Below are positions 18,458 to 29,113 of a DNA stretch of 61,224 nucleotides, in pieces. The first letter of the stretch is position 1, and every line of letters starts with the position of its first letter. Position numbers and translations under genes: made by a program. The stretch lies in NCBI RefSeq assembly GCF_002964605.1, contig NZ_PQDH01000016.1:1-61224 (forward strand), given 5' to 3'. The DNA comes from Vallitalea okinawensis (GTDB taxonomy: Bacteria; Bacillota; Clostridia; Lachnospirales; PQDH01). The notes beneath the pieces were generated by a model that was not told where the DNA came from, did not search any database, and was given only the letters and a program-made list of their open reading frames with translations.

Positions 18458-19855
18458 TTATGATAGTAGAGTATGATAAAGTTGGTTATATTGCACAGCT
18501 GATTGATGCCATGAGAAATCTTCATGAGTGGCATTGATAAAAAGTTGCCGCCAAGCATCCTTTTGGTTATATAGATAAACTGCATACTCTAAGGTAAATA
18601 GGAGATCATGAGCATTATAATTATCAAAACTTAATCCAGTACCCTCTAATGTTTCAGGGTTAAATGCTTTTACTGTATCCGCTAAACCACCTGTTTTTCT
18701 CACTAGAGGAATGCAGCCGTATTTCATAGCAATTAATTGAGCTAAGCCACATGGTTCAAAAAGTGATGGCATAAGTAAGATGTCTGAACCCCCATAGATT
18801 CTATTGGCTAAGTCAGTATCAAAGGTAATAAGAGCACGGCATTTTTTGGGATAGCGATATTCCATTTCTCTAAATAAGTTTTCATAATTATAATCACCGA
18901 GCCCTAGAATGACTAATTGTATGGGGAGATCCAGTATTTCATGTATAACATGGCGGACAAGATCCAGCCCTTTTTGCTCGACTAGGCGAGAAATAATAGC
19001 CACAATAGGGGTGTCTTTTTCTTCATTTAATCCGAGTTCTTTCTGAAGTTGATCTTTTAAATAGGCTTTTTCCTGCAAATCTTTACATGAAGAGAAGCGG
19101 TGATAATCTATACCGTTAAGTATACCTTTAAGTTTATTCTGAAGCGAGATTTCTTGAATAACACCTTCTAGTTCTTCGCCATAAAATGCATGCTGAATTT
19201 CATGGGCGTAGGTGGAACTAACTGTGGTAATATAGTCACTGTAATAAAGAGCAGCTTTTAGCAGATTTACATCCCCATGGAATTCAAAAGCATTATTACG
19301 ATGGAAACTATAGGGTAATCCAAGTACATCCTCTAAATCATGTCCTGCACATCTTCCTTGATACTTTAGATTATGAATAGTGAAAACTGTCCTTATAGAT
19401 TGATACTCTTGATAAAATTCTTTTAAATAGACTGGAACCAACGCTGTTTGCCAATCATGACAATGAAGTATATCAGGATAAAAGTCAATATAATTTAAAC
19501 ATTCTAGTACAGCCCTACTAAAAAATGCATAACGTTCTACCTCATCTCCATAGCCATAGATAAGTGGTCGATTAAAGTAATGTTCATTATCTATAAAATA
19601 AAATATAATGCCATTTTCATCTTCATAACTGAAGAGGCCGCAATACTGTTGCCGCCATGCAACTGGTACTTTGAAATGAGTTATATAGGTCATGTCTTTC
19701 ATATATTTTTCGTCCATGTTCCCGTATTTTGGTAAGATTACCTGTACATCTGAACCAAGGTTTTTTAAAGCTTTAGGTAAGTCACCGATTACATCGCCTA
19801 AACCACCACTTTTTATATAAGGTGCCCCTTCTGAGGCTGCGAATAATACACGCAT
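18458..19855 (-). CDS. glgA: Glycogen synthase
   Basis: Transfers glucose from ADP-glucose to growing alpha-1,4-glucan (GT5 family). The 465 residues are close to the usual ~477. Seen: the ADP-glucose motif KSGGLGDVIGDLPKAL at residues 15-30, HCHDWQTALVPVYL, FTIHNLKYQG, and the C-terminal catalytic segment LFEPCGLAQLIAMKYG followed by VRKTGGLADTVK. It is the last gene of the minus-strand operon glgB-glgP-glgC-glgD-glgA, 16 bases after glgD, with a GGAGGAAAATGTAC ribosome binding site. Confidence 0.97.
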   Translation of the reverse strand: MRVLFAASEGAPYIKSGGLGDVIGDLPKALKNLGSDVQVILPKYGNMDEKYMKDMTYITHFKVPVAWRQQYCGLFSYEDENGIIFYFIDNEHYFNRPLIYGYGDEVERYAFFSRAVLECLNYIDFYPDILHCHDWQTALVPVYLKEFYQEYQSIRTVFTIHNLKYQGRCAGHDLEDVLGLPYSFHRNNAFEFHGDVNLLKAALYYSDYITTVSSTYAHEIQHAFYGEELEGVIQEISLQNKLKGILNGIDYHRFSSCKDLQEKAYLKDQLQKELGLNEEKDTPIVAIISRLVEQKGLDLVRHVIHEILDLPIQLVILGLGDYNYENLFREMEYRYPKKCRALITFDTDLANRIYGGSDILLMPSLFEPCGLAQLIAMKYGCIPLVRKTGGLADTVKAFNPETLEGTGLSFDNYNAHDLLFTLEYAVYLYNQKDAWRQLFINATHEDFSWHQSAVQYNQLYHTLLS

Positions 19856-19871
19856 TGTACATTTTCCTCCT

Positions 19872-20990
19872 TTATCCGATGATACGACCTTTACCTATTA
19901 CGATAGGAGCATCTTCGCGACCTTTTAAAACAATATGGTCTTTAATAGTAACATTTCTATCAATAATGACATTCTCTAAATGGACATGTCGCCCTATCTG
20001 ACATCGATCCATGATGATACTTCTTTTGATCTGACTGTCGGATTGAACATGAACTTTTCTAAAGATGATACTTGAATTAATCTGTCCTTCGAGTAAACAA
20101 CCACTGGCTATAAGAGAATTATTGACTTCACCTGTATACCCATAACGGGTTGGATGATTATCTTTTACATTTGTATGAATTTTATGCTCTTCATTGAAGA
20201 TTTCTTTTTTAATAACAGGATTTAAGAAATCCATGCTGCATTTAAAGTATTGACTGACGGATGATATTTTGCAAAAATACCCCTTATATGGATAAGCTGA
20301 TATTTTAAAACGTCCAGTATTGTATTGGAGTAGTTTCATGAGGTCCCAATTTAAATTATGACGATCACATTCCTCAATGAGTTTGAGCAATAGTTGGCGA
20401 TTGATGATGAGCATATCTAAGAATACACCTTTATGATCTGTAGATGGGTCTTCTGAAATACCAGCAACCCAGCTATTAGATGCATCAAGATTAAGGTAAA
20501 GGTCATCTTTGGTAGAGCAAACATCCACCTCGGGGCTATAAATTAACGTAATATCTGCACCTTGTTGGCGATGTTCTTCAAGAACTTTATCGTAATCCAC
20601 TTTACTAATAACATGACTACTTGAGATAATAATACTATTGCGACTAGTTTGCTCAAAAAACTCAATATTTGCATGAAAATCCATCAAGTTTATGGTTGGA
20701 AATTCATCGAAGAATAGATAATTAGCACCATGTAAAACAGATAACCCTTTATTCTTTCTATTTAAAGACCATTCCTGACCTGTTCCCAAATGCTCAACTA
20801 AAGATTTATAACGATGGTTGCCAATAACACCAATTTTTTTCATTCCTGTATTAACCATATTTGAAAGCGGAAAGTCAATCAATTTATATTTACCACCAAT
20901 GGGTAGGGTATTAATGTTGCGGTATTTAGTTAATTCTTCTAGGATCAAATGATCCGGTTTATTTGTGATAACACCTAAGGCGTCAATCAT
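19872..20990 (-). CDS. glgD: ADP-glucose pyrophosphorylase regulatory subunit
   Basis: GlgD-type partner of GlgC. The 372-residue protein keeps the nucleotidyltransferase plus left-handed beta-helix architecture but has a degenerate N-terminal loop: LGVITNKPDHLILEELTKYR replaces the catalytic GGxGxRL loop of GlgC, as known for Bacillota GlgD. The PIGGKYKLIDFPLSNMVN strand and the C-terminal hexapeptide repeats (VIIDRNVTIKDHIVLKG) are present. It lies 37 bases after glgC and is expected to raise the activity of the GlgC/GlgD heteromer. Confidence 0.95.
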   Translation of the reverse strand: MIDALGVITNKPDHLILEELTKYRNINTLPIGGKYKLIDFPLSNMVNTGMKKIGVIGNHRYKSLVEHLGTGQEWSLNRKNKGLSVLHGANYLFFDEFPTINLMDFHANIEFFEQTSRNSIIISSSHVISKVDYDKVLEEHRQQGADITLIYSPEVDVCSTKDDLYLNLDASNSWVAGISEDPSTDHKGVFLDMLIINRQLLLKLIEECDRHNLNWDLMKLLQYNTGRFKISAYPYKGYFCKISSVSQYFKCSMDFLNPVIKKEIFNEEHKIHTNVKDNHPTRYGYTGEVNNSLIASGCLLEGQINSSIIFRKVHVQSDSQIKRSIIMDRCQIGRHVHLENVIIDRNVTIKDHIVLKGREDAPIVIGKGRIIG

Positions 20991-21027
20991 TCTTTCAACC
21001 TCCTTTTAGACTTATTCAATAGACGTC

Positions 21028-22152
21028 TTATATATCTTTAAAAACAACTTCTAAGGCATTATTTTCATCATTACCTAACTTTTTATGTTCACTAATGGTT
21101 ACATTTTCGCCAATAATGGTTTTATGTAATTGGGCTCCAGAACTTATATGACAATCATTAAGTATAATGGAATCTTTAACATAAGCGTCTTTTTCTATAA
21201 TAACGTTATTTCCAATAATCGAATTACTTATATGACCTTTAATAATGGAACCATCACATATTAAACTATTGACAACCTTACCATTGCTAGTAATAAAATG
21301 AGGCTCAACATTTAAATTATTAGAATTTATCTTGAAGTCTTCATTATATAAATCCATTGGCGGCTGATCTTTCAATAAGTCCATATTAGCTTCGTAATAA
21401 CTTTCAATAGTTCCTACATCACGCCAATAACCCTCATAACAATATGCAAACATGTTTTTACCTTCGCCTAAAAGCGTTGGCATGATGTTCTTACCAAAGT
21501 CGTTGGCGCTATTTTCATTGAAATGATCTCTTAGAAGAGCATCCTTTAGAAGAGACCAATTAAATACATAGATACCCATTGAAGCTTTGTTGCTGCTAGG
21601 ATTATCAGGCTTTTCTTCAAATTCAACAATTTGATCTTGGTCATCAGTTATGAGAACTCCAAAACGATGAGCTTCTTCCCATGGAACTTCAATAACACTA
21701 ATAGTTACATCAGCACCTTTGTCTTTATGAAAATTAATTAGTTTTGAATAATCCATTCTATAAATTTGATCCCCTGATATAATCAGTACGTATTCTGGGT
21801 CATAGAAATCTATATACTCAATATTTTGATACACTGCATCAGCAGTTCCTTTGTACCAATAACCACCTGCACGTGTTACATAAGGGGGGAGGATAGTTAC
21901 TCCTGCATTCACAGCATCCAATGCCCAAGATGAACCTGTTCCTATATAGCTATTGAGTAATAGGGGCTTATACTGTGTTAAGACACCTACAGTATCCATA
22001 CCTGAATAAAAACAGTTACTTAGGGCAAAATCAATAATTCTATATTTACCTCCAAAGGCAACAGCTGGTTTTGCAACATCTCGAGTTAATCCCCCGAGAC
22101 GGCTACCTTGACCGCCAGCTAAAAGCATTGTTACACATTCTTTACCTTTCAT
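21028..22152 (-). CDS. glgC: Glucose-1-phosphate adenylyltransferase (catalytic)
   Basis: Makes ADP-glucose from ATP and glucose-1-phosphate, the committed step of glycogen synthesis. I place the start at the ATG at 22152, behind AAGGAGGA; an upstream extension to 22227 would overlap glgP. The 374-residue protein has the catalytic loop [44 protein letters not shown] and FEEKP, and a C-terminal beta-helix with hexapeptide repeats. It is flanked by glgP and glgD in the operon. Confidence 0.97.
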   Translation of the reverse strand: MKGKECVTMLLAGGQGSRLGGLTRDVAKPAVAFGGKYRIIDFALSNCFYSGMDTVGVLTQYKPLLLNSYIGTGSSWALDAVNAGVTILPPYVTRAGGYWYKGTADAVYQNIEYIDFYDPEYVLIISGDQIYRMDYSKLINFHKDKGADVTISVIEVPWEEAHRFGVLITDDQDQIVEFEEKPDNPSSNKASMGIYVFNWSLLKDALLRDHFNENSANDFGKNIMPTLLGEGKNMFAYCYEGYWRDVGTIESYYEANMDLLKDQPPMDLYNEDFKINSNNLNVEPHFITSNGKVVNSLICDGSIIKGHISNSIIGNNVIIEKDAYVKDSIILNDCHISSGAQLHKTIIGENVTISEHKKLGNDENNALEVVFKDI

Positions 22153-22205
22153 CGAATCCTCCTTAATTCTACATAATAGTTTTTTATTCTTACTTTTGTA
22201 AGACA

Positions 22206-24590
22206 TTAATCCATTTTGGTATGCCATATTCCTTTAGCATAGTCTGCAACAGTACGATCTGAAGAAAAAATTCCAGATCTTGCGATGTTGTTAATGACCA
22301 TGGTGAGCCAACGCTGTTGATCTTGGTAACAATAATTAATAGCTTGTTGTGTATCCACATAGGAACTAAAGTCTTTTAAAACAAAGAACTCATCGTTATT
22401 ACCAAGTATAGAGTCGTAAATGCTTTGTAATTCCAGTTTACAATTACTGAAGAAGCCGTTTGTAAGCTGACTCATAAGCTGTTTGAGGCGAACATCATTT
22501 TGGTAAACTTCATAAGGATTATAATCATCATTTTTGTAGTAATGGAGTACTTCCTTAGGACTTAATCCAAAGATGAAGATATTCTGATCACCCACTTGTT
22601 CACGAATCTCAATGTTAGCGCCATCAAGTGTTGCTAAGGTAAGTGCACCATTCATCATAAATTTCATATTTCCAGTTCCAGAGGCTTCTTTACTGGCTGT
22701 AGATATTTGCTCACTAATATCAGCAGCAGGGTAAATTTTTTCTGCAAGACCAACATTAAAGTTATCCAAGAATACGACCTTGATCTTATCCTGTAATAAT
22801 GGTTCATTATTCACTTTACAAGCTACCTCATGAATCAGTTTGATTATAGCTTTAGCTAGTGCATACCCAGGTGCAGCCTTACCGGAAAATATAAAGGTCC
22901 TAGGGTGTATATCTAGATTTGGATTCTCCATTAACTGATTGTAAAGGTACATAATATGTAGTGCATTAAGCAGCTGACGTTTATAGGCATGGATGCGCTT
23001 TACTTGAATATCAAAAATAGAGTTTGGGTTAACATGTATACCAGTTTGCTCATGTATATAGTTTGCTAAAGCTTTTTTATTAAGCAGTTTTGCCTTTGCA
23101 ACCTGTTGACGAAACTCTGAATCATACTGGTGGTTAAGCAGTCGGTTGAGATTTTGAGGTTCTTTTATCCAATTTGAACCTATTGTATCAGTTATGACAG
23201 AACTCAAAATAGGATTAGCTTGCAATAAGAAACGTCTATGATCCACACCGTTTGTTTTATTATTGAATTTATCAGGCATTGTACTGTAAAAGGACTTGAG
23301 AACGTGTCTTTTGAGTAGGACTGTATGAATCTTTGCAACACCATTAATAGAGTAGCTTCCTGTAACTGCAAGATTAGCCATGTTGACTTGATGATCTGCA
23401 ATAATAGGTGGCGTATTGACATTGTGTCGATGGTGAATTTCCTCAATAATCATGTAAATACGGGGTAATAATTCTTTAAGCATATCTTTGGACCAGCATT
23501 CCATGGATTCTGGCATTATAGTATGATTTGTATAAGAGACCATCGTTGTTGTTTTAAGCCAGCTTTCTTCCCAACTTAGGTCTTCTTCGTCGATAAATAA
23601 GCGCATAAGTTCTGGTATAGCAAGAGAAGGATGGGTATCATTGATGTGGATACAAATCTTATCTTCAATACCAACTACAGAATTATTATTATATTTCTTA
23701 TAATCCCGAAGTATGTTTTGAATACCAGAAGAGACAAAAAAGTATTCTTGTTTCAGTCTTAATAGTCGACCTTCTTGATTATTATCATTAGGATAGAGCA
23801 CTTGACTGATAGCTTCTACATAAGACTGATATTTAACAGCTTCCAAAAAATCGCCTTGATTGAAAGATTCTAAATCAAAGCTTTCTAATGGTTCTGCATT
23901 CCATAATCGAAGTTTATTAACTTGTGACTCTTGGTTATAGCCTAATACAGGTATGTCATAGGGTACTGCTTTTACAACTTGGTAGTCCGTATGTTGAAAA
24001 GTTAAACGACCATTTTCTTCGAGTACATTAACCTTGCCATAGAATTTAACTTTTTCATAGTGACGTTCTTTCCTTAATTCAAAAGGGTAGTTATATTGGA
24101 GCCAGTGATCAGGTAATTCTATTTGATAACCATCAATAATCTTTTGAGTAAAAAGACCATGGCGATAGCGAATACCCATTCCAATAGCAGGAATTCCTTT
24201 GAAAGTCATTGAGGACATTAGACAGGCAGCTAAGCGTCCTAAACCACCATTGCCCAGCCCGGGTTCTGCTTCAAATTTTTCGATTTGCTCAAAATCAATC
24301 CCCATTTCCTCAAGCCCTTCTATGGTTAGATCAAGAAGTCCTAAGTCGATTAAATATTGACGCAACATCTTTCCGATGAGATATTCAATAGAGAAATAGA
24401 AGACCTGTTTATCTTGATGAACCCTTTGGTGGGATTTACTTTGAGCCCATTTAGCATTGATTTCATCCATAATAAGACGTGTTAACACATTATAATGATC
24501 ATACACTTGTCCTTCTTCCATCTGGTCGCCAATTACTTTTGCATACAGATCCAGGTACAGCTGTTTAAAGTCATTAATACTAGTAATCAT
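22206..24590 (-). CDS. glgP: Glycogen phosphorylase
   Basis: Releases glucose-1-phosphate from glycogen ends using pyridoxal phosphate. The 794-residue length is typical of GT35. Seen: [59 protein letters not shown], and the PLP-lysine segment [16 protein letters not shown] with LDGANIEI. The start codon lies inside the end of glgB (11-bp overlap), so the two are translationally coupled. Its place between glgB and glgC means synthesis and breakdown enzymes are made together. Confidence 0.97.
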   Translation of the reverse strand: MITSINDFKQLYLDLYAKVIGDQMEEGQVYDHYNVLTRLIMDEINAKWAQSKSHQRVHQDKQVFYFSIEYLIGKMLRQYLIDLGLLDLTIEGLEEMGIDFEQIEKFEAEPGLGNGGLGRLAACLMSSMTFKGIPAIGMGIRYRHGLFTQKIIDGYQIELPDHWLQYNYPFELRKERHYEKVKFYGKVNVLEENGRLTFQHTDYQVVKAVPYDIPVLGYNQESQVNKLRLWNAEPLESFDLESFNQGDFLEAVKYQSYVEAISQVLYPNDNNQEGRLLRLKQEYFFVSSGIQNILRDYKKYNNNSVVGIEDKICIHINDTHPSLAIPELMRLFIDEEDLSWEESWLKTTTMVSYTNHTIMPESMECWSKDMLKELLPRIYMIIEEIHHRHNVNTPPIIADHQVNMANLAVTGSYSINGVAKIHTVLLKRHVLKSFYSTMPDKFNNKTNGVDHRRFLLQANPILSSVITDTIGSNWIKEPQNLNRLLNHQYDSEFRQQVAKAKLLNKKALANYIHEQTGIHVNPNSIFDIQVKRIHAYKRQLLNALHIMYLYNQLMENPNLDIHPRTFIFSGKAAPGYALAKAIIKLIHEVACKVNNEPLLQDKIKVVFLDNFNVGLAEKIYPAADISEQISTASKEASGTGNMKFMMNGALTLATLDGANIEIREQVGDQNIFIFGLSPKEVLHYYKNDDYNPYEVYQNDVRLKQLMSQLTNGFFSNCKLELQSIYDSILGNNDEFFVLKDFSSYVDTQQAINYCYQDQQRWLTMVINNIARSGIFSSDRTVADYAKGIWHTKMD

Positions 24591-26463
24591 GTTTTGAAAC
24601 CTCCTTAGGAATAGTTGAAAAATCCTTAGTTTGAAGTGGGGTTAGTTGAAAACAATAACAACTTAAAGGATTCATTTCCATAATAAAAATCTTAGAGATA
24701 ACTTCCCATTGGCAGTCCTTTAGATCTTTCTCTGTAGTAAATAATAACTGGATATCATATTTATCAGGCAAATTCATCTCGTAATCTTTATATTGATTTT
24801 TTGAAAAATTGATGCAGATCAATAACTGATCAGTGAGTCCTTTGCGAAGAAAGGTATAACAACTTCGTTCCTTATCATCAACTTCAATCCATTGGAAACC
24901 TTCCCAACTGTGATCTATTTCCCATAGTGCAGGTTGAGATATATATAAATGATTCAGTTCTTTAACAAAATGATGAAATGCTTTATGTGTTGGATAATCT
25001 AAAAGGTGCCAATCCAGAGATTCACCGTACCTCCATTCAATGAACTGAGCAAATTCTCCACCCATAAAAAGTAGTTTTTTTCCTGGATGAAACATCATAT
25101 AACAGTAGAGAAGCCGAAGATTGCTAAACTTCTCTTCGTAACCCCCTGGCATCTTATTAATTAACGATTTCTTTCCATGAACGACTTCATCGTGGGATAA
25201 AGAACATATAAAGTTTTCAGAAAACGCATAGTGCATAGAGAAAGTAATACGATGATGTTCTTCTTTTCGAAATTCAGGTGAAGTCTCCATGTAATGAAGG
25301 GTATCATTCATCCAACCCATATCCCACTTATAGTTGAAACCTAATCCATCATGATTCGTAGGGGATGTAACCAAAGGCCATGTCGTTGATTCTTCTGCCA
25401 TCATTAATATTCCTGGAAAATCTCTAAAGATTATTTCATTCAATGAACGAAGGAAAGCAACAGCATGAATATTGCATATGTTGTCGTCAAGGAACTTGCA
25501 ATCTAATGATGATGCATCTTGATAGTCAAAATCTTTATAGAGCATATTTGTTACACCGTCTACCCGCAAGCCATCTACATGAAATTGTTCCAACCAATAA
25601 TAAGCATTTGATAGTAGAAAACTAACAACTTCTTTTCTAGAAAAATCAAAGTTAACAGTACCCCATTGTGGATGATCAATTACGCCATAGAGCCATGTGC
25701 CATCAAAGAGGTGCAACCCGTGTGCATCCTTACAGAAATGACCAGGAACCCAATCGATAAAAACGCCCACATTATTAAGGTGGCATTGATTAACAAAGTG
25801 CTTAAAGCCTTCTAAAGCACCGTATCGACCTGATAATGCAAAATAGCCTGTTTGTTGATAACCCCATGAGCCGTCAAAGGGATGTTCCATAATTGGAAGG
25901 AGCTCTATATGCGTATATCCCATTTCTTTGACATAAGGAATCAGCTCATTTGTTATGGCGTAAAAGTCTAGAAAGTCTTCTCCTTCAAGTTTCCATGAGC
26001 CTAAATGAACTTCGTAAATATTGATAGGTTGATTATAGGGTGCAGCTTCTTTCCTTTGATTAATCCATAACTGATCATCCCATTGGAATTTATTAAGACC
26101 ATGAATGATAGACGCTGTTAAAGGTCTTTTTTCAGCTGAAAATCCAAAAGGGTCAGATTTATAGAGAATAGTGTTACCTGTAAAAATCTTATACTTGTAT
26201 GGAGTGCCTACTTTTATATTCTCAAAAAATCCAATCCAGACACCAGTCGATCCAAGTTCTGTCAGAAAATGATTTTCACCTTTCCAACGGTTAAAATCAC
26301 CAATGACTTCAATACGATCAGCATTTGGTGCCCATACTGCGAAGCGACAACCGACGATATCGCCTTTTTCATAGGGATGTGCACCTAAAATATAATAGCT
26401 TTTATAGGACTTGCCGTGATTAAAAAGGTATATGTCTTCCTCAAATTCTTGAAGATAATCCAT
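24580..26463 (-). CDS. glgB: 1,4-alpha-glucan branching enzyme
   Basis: Introduces alpha-1,6 branches into glycogen. The 627-residue protein has an N-terminal CBM48 domain (CRFAVWAPNADRIEVIGDFNRW) and a GH13 catalytic domain. Its catalytic set is VDGLRVDGVTNMLY with the nucleophile Asp, MMAEESTTWP with the acid Glu and SLSHDEVVHGKKS with the transition-state Asp. It is the first gene of the operon, with AAGGAGGTATCATT before the start. It overlaps glgP by 11 bp. Confidence 0.97.
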   Translation of the reverse strand: MDYLQEFEEDIYLFNHGKSYKSYYILGAHPYEKGDIVGCRFAVWAPNADRIEVIGDFNRWKGENHFLTELGSTGVWIGFFENIKVGTPYKYKIFTGNTILYKSDPFGFSAEKRPLTASIIHGLNKFQWDDQLWINQRKEAAPYNQPINIYEVHLGSWKLEGEDFLDFYAITNELIPYVKEMGYTHIELLPIMEHPFDGSWGYQQTGYFALSGRYGALEGFKHFVNQCHLNNVGVFIDWVPGHFCKDAHGLHLFDGTWLYGVIDHPQWGTVNFDFSRKEVVSFLLSNAYYWLEQFHVDGLRVDGVTNMLYKDFDYQDASSLDCKFLDDNICNIHAVAFLRSLNEIIFRDFPGILMMAEESTTWPLVTSPTNHDGLGFNYKWDMGWMNDTLHYMETSPEFRKEEHHRITFSMHYAFSENFICSLSHDEVVHGKKSLINKMPGGYEEKFSNLRLLYCYMMFHPGKKLLFMGGEFAQFIEWRYGESLDWHLLDYPTHKAFHHFVKELNHLYISQPALWEIDHSWEGFQWIEVDDKERSCYTFLRKGLTDQLLICINFSKNQYKDYEMNLPDKYDIQLLFTTEKDLKDCQWEVISKIFIMEMNPLSCYCFQLTPLQTKDFSTIPKEVSKHDY

Positions 26464-26713
26464 AATGATACCTCCTTTCTCTTTGGATTGAGTAATAAGA
26501 GAAATCCCCTTACTAAATATATATAAAGGGAATATACAAAATATTAATCAAATCTATGAATAATTGGACAAGAATTTAGAATAAATATTTAGTATAGGTA
26601 AATTCATACAATTATGAAAGGCAAATGGCTAGTTTTTATACATTTGAAGTAGGGATAGAAAAAGAAAGGGATAAAGATCCTGTCATTTTGACATAAAAAA
26701 AAGAAGTGAAGTA

Positions 26714-26755
26714 TAAAAAAATCTCCTGTCTGTTAGAAATTACAGATAGGAGATT
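26714..26755 (-). terminator. Rho-independent terminator of the YdcF-like gene
   Basis: On the minus strand a 14-bp stem (26742-26755 with 26720-26733, one G-U pair) is followed by a T-run at 26714-26719. The remaining bases 26464-26713 are AT-rich and should hold the glgB promoter, which I could not assign firmly. Confidence 0.85.
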
Positions 26756-26800
26756 CATCTTTAAATTATATAAATTGGTTGATATTATCTTTGTAGTCAA

Positions 26801-27478
26801 TTAATCATGTGTTGCTTTGCCGTCTCCAGAGATAGGGATGACATCACCTAAATAAGTTGGTTCTGGTTTAAGGATATTAACATAGGCAAAGTCTTTCAAA
26901 CGTGCAAGTGATTCTCTAAATTTATAATAAGCCATCTTAGGATAGATGTATCGATCTGAAGGAATGCCATATGCTTCTATACCCATCTGTCGTGCTATAT
27001 ATACAGCTCGTTTGAGATGATAGTCCTGAGTAATAATGATTATACTATCCACATCAAAAATTTCCTTAGCACGATACATACTTTCATAAGTACTGAAACC
27101 AGCATGGTCCATAAATATTTGCTCAGTCGGGACGCCTTCTTCTTCAGCGTAACTTTTCATAGAATTAACTTCATCATAGTTCTTTTGTCCATGATCACCA
27201 CTTAAGAGTAATTTATCTGACATACCATTGTCATAGGCATCTAGACCGATAATCATCCGATCTTCAAGCATAGTGGATAATCGACCATCAGTATATACAA
27301 ATGCACCAAGAACCATTATTGCGTCTACATTCATGTCATCTTCGATATCAATGATATACTTGTTAGCTTCATTGATCATAATTAAATTAATAGTTAGGTA
27401 TGTACCAATACCTAGAACAAAGAGGACGAATAGACTAAGAATAATCTTTTTCAATCTTTTTTTTATTTCGTTCACCAC
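26801..27478 (-). CDS. YdcF/SanA-like DUF218 membrane protein
   Basis: Protein of 225 residues with an N-terminal membrane helix (IILSLFVLFVLGIGTYLTIN) and a DUF218 domain: AIMVLGAFVYTDGRLSTML, KLLLSGDHGQ, STYESMYRAKEIF, IIITQDYHLKRAVYIARQMG. This matches the SanA/YdcF family, linked to envelope barrier and vancomycin tolerance in enterobacteria, possibly acting on cell-wall lipid precursors. The start is a GTG at 27478, with a second GTG at 27475, close behind GGAAGG. It is monocistronic with its own terminator. Confidence 0.85.
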   Translation of the reverse strand: MVNEIKKRLKKIILSLFVLFVLGIGTYLTINLIMINEANKYIIDIEDDMNVDAIMVLGAFVYTDGRLSTMLEDRMIIGLDAYDNGMSDKLLLSGDHGQKNYDEVNSMKSYAEEEGVPTEQIFMDHAGFSTYESMYRAKEIFDVDSIIIITQDYHLKRAVYIARQMGIEAYGIPSDRYIYPKMAYYKFRESLARLKDFAYVNILKPEPTYLGDVIPISGDGKATHD

Positions 27479-27603
27479 CTTCCAACCTTTTTCTATATAA
27501 AATTATATATGATTACATCGAAAACGTCTAGATGATCTATAGAAAATGGAATTATATTTACTTTACATTTAAATGACATGTAGATAAAAGAGTGCCTATA
27601 TTA

Positions 27604-27689
27604 TTTAATTGAACTTATATCAATTAAATGATAAAATAAAGTAGATTATAAGGAAGCAATCTACAGGTTTTTCTGGAATATCAAACCTG
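27604..27689. promoter_or_regulatory. Palindrome and hairpin upstream of the C_GCAxxG_C_C gene
   Basis: TTTAATTGA (27604-27612) pairs perfectly with TCAATTAAA (27620-27628) around 7 bases, an operator-like dyad. It is followed by a leader hairpin, CAGGTTT (27664-27670) with AAACCTG (27683-27689), which lies between the probable transcription start and the ATG. Both are seen in sequence; their function is inferred. Confidence 0.45.
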
Positions 27690-27723
27690 ATGAGAAGGTT
27701 CAGAAGAAAGAGAGTGGAGTGCG

Positions 27724-28164
27724 ATGATGAACAATCAAAATGATTCAAAAGAAATATTTACTAGTGGCTATAATTGTTGTCAAACTGTCCTAGTTAAATA
27801 CTGTGAAGAGCATGGTTTAGATGCTCACTCAGCTCTAAAAATAGCCTCTTGCTTTGGAGGAGGAATGGCAAAAGGACATATTTGTGGTGTTGTGACAGGA
27901 GCATTAATGGTCCTAGGTCTTAATCATGGTTATGTAAGTAATGAAGCACAAGAGCAAAAACAGATTGCCAAAACCTATGCTAAGGATTTACAAGATGCAT
28001 TTATCAAAGAATTTGGTACACTTCACTGCAAAGAACTATTAGGCTGTGATACATCGACACCTGAAGGTAAAGATGAAGCTCTTAAACTTGGTTTGTTTGA
28101 AACAAAGTGTCCACGATACATAGAATTTACGATAGAATATTTAGAAGAAGTTTTAGACAGTTAA
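27724..28164 (+). CDS. C_GCAxxG_C_C family protein
   Basis: Protein of 146 residues of the family named for its cysteine pattern (PF09719 type), often near redox proteins and possibly binding a metal or a redox cofactor. Seen: SGYNCCQTVLVKYC, ASCFGGGMAKGHICGVVTGALMVLG (the GxxCGxxxGA core), HCKELLGCD and KCPRYIEF with the final cysteine. All signature cysteines are present. The start follows GTGGAG. It is monocistronic. The function of the family is not settled. Confidence 0.85.
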   Translation: MMNNQNDSKEIFTSGYNCCQTVLVKYCEEHGLDAHSALKIASCFGGGMAKGHICGVVTGALMVLGLNHGYVSNEAQEQKQIAKTYAKDLQDAFIKEFGTLHCKELLGCDTSTPEGKDEALKLGLFETKCPRYIEFTIEYLEEVLDS

Positions 28165-28241
28165 TCTATTATATAAGTTGAATTAAATAATTACTATAAA
28201 TCCAGTAATTATTTAGAACTATTCATCTTATAAATTAAGTT

Positions 28242-28296
28242 ATATATATTGAACTAAGGAAAAAATATCTGCAATGTATAGGTCAGTATATATAGT
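28242..28296. promoter_or_regulatory. Leader inverted repeat of the second SDR gene
   Basis: TATATATTGAAC (starting about 28242) faces GGTCAGTATATATA (28281-28294), pairing at 10 of 12 positions. The left arm and the following AA-GAAAAA match the leader at 2332-2352 before the SDR gene at 2395. Confidence 0.5.
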
Positions 28297-28311
28297 CATT
28301 GGAGGTTTAAT

Positions 28312-29064
28312 ATGCATTATTACATCATTACAGGTACATCAAAAGGTCTAGGTGAAGCAATAGCTAGAAGTTTATTAGAAGACGATCATTATCTTTTCTG
28401 TATTTCTAGACAAAAGAATAATCAGCTTATTGGTGCAGCTTATTCGAAAGATGTTGAGTTAAACTATTATATTCAAGATCTTCAAGATCACAATGGTCTA
28501 CAATATACTTTTAAAGAAATTGTTAATAAAATTGATATGAATCAAGCTAAGTCTATAACACTCATCAACAATGCAGCTATGATTCATCCAATTAAGAGGG
28601 TTGAATCCTGTACATATACTGAGATTGATCAACATTTAGCTGTCAATCTAGGTGCTCCTATGATGCTTTCATCCATGTTTATCGATTTTACAAAAAAAGC
28701 AGATGTGCGTAAACGGATCATCAACATAACTTCTGGAGCTGCTAATAAACCATTCTACGGGTGGAGTAATTATTGTAGTGGGAAAGCTGCTTTAGATATG
28801 TTTACAAAGTGTGTTGCTGAGGAACAGAAAAACACAGTCAATCCAGTTCATATTTTAGGTTTTTCACCAGGAATTATGGATACCACCATGCAGCAGCAAA
28901 TAAGAAACGTTGAAGAAGAGAATTTCATAAGAGTAGAAGAATTTAAGAATTTCAAAGAACAAGAGCTTTTACGTACTCCTGAGTTTGTCGCTAAGCAGTT
29001 AATATTATTGATGCAACAAGATATAACTTCAGGAAGTGTGGTAGATATTAAAGAATTAGTTTAA
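28312..29064 (+). CDS. Sepiapterin/benzil reductase-like SDR
   Basis: Protein of 250 residues. Seen: the cofactor motif GTSKGLGEAIA, LINNAAMIHPI, INITSGAA with the catalytic serine, YCSGKAALDMF with the YxxxK pair, and FSPGIMDTTMQ. This layout matches Bacillus YueD ((S)-benzoin-forming benzil reductase) and the sepiapterin reductases, NADPH-dependent ketone reductases. The physiological substrate is unknown. The ribosome binding site is TTGGAGGT. It has its own leader hairpin and terminator. Confidence 0.8.
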   Translation: MHYYIITGTSKGLGEAIARSLLEDDHYLFCISRQKNNQLIGAAYSKDVELNYYIQDLQDHNGLQYTFKEIVNKIDMNQAKSITLINNAAMIHPIKRVESCTYTEIDQHLAVNLGAPMMLSSMFIDFTKKADVRKRIINITSGAANKPFYGWSNYCSGKAALDMFTKCVAEEQKNTVNPVHILGFSPGIMDTTMQQQIRNVEEENFIRVEEFKNFKEQELLRTPEFVAKQLILLMQQDITSGSVVDIKELV

Positions 29065-29075
29065 AAGGTACTTTC

Positions 29076-29113
29076 TAGCAGCTATATGATTTTATAGCTG
29101 CTATTTCTTTCTT
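29076..29113 (+). terminator. Rho-independent terminator
   Basis: TAGCAGCTATA (29076-29086) pairs with TATAGCTGCTA (29093-29103), followed by a T-rich tail. It separates the SDR gene from spoIVA. Confidence 0.8.

Noticed and set aside
28185-28214. AAATAATTAC/GTAATTATTT stem after the C_GCAxxG_C_C gene as a terminator
   Set aside because: Entirely AT-rich stem with no T-run; may be chance in this base composition.
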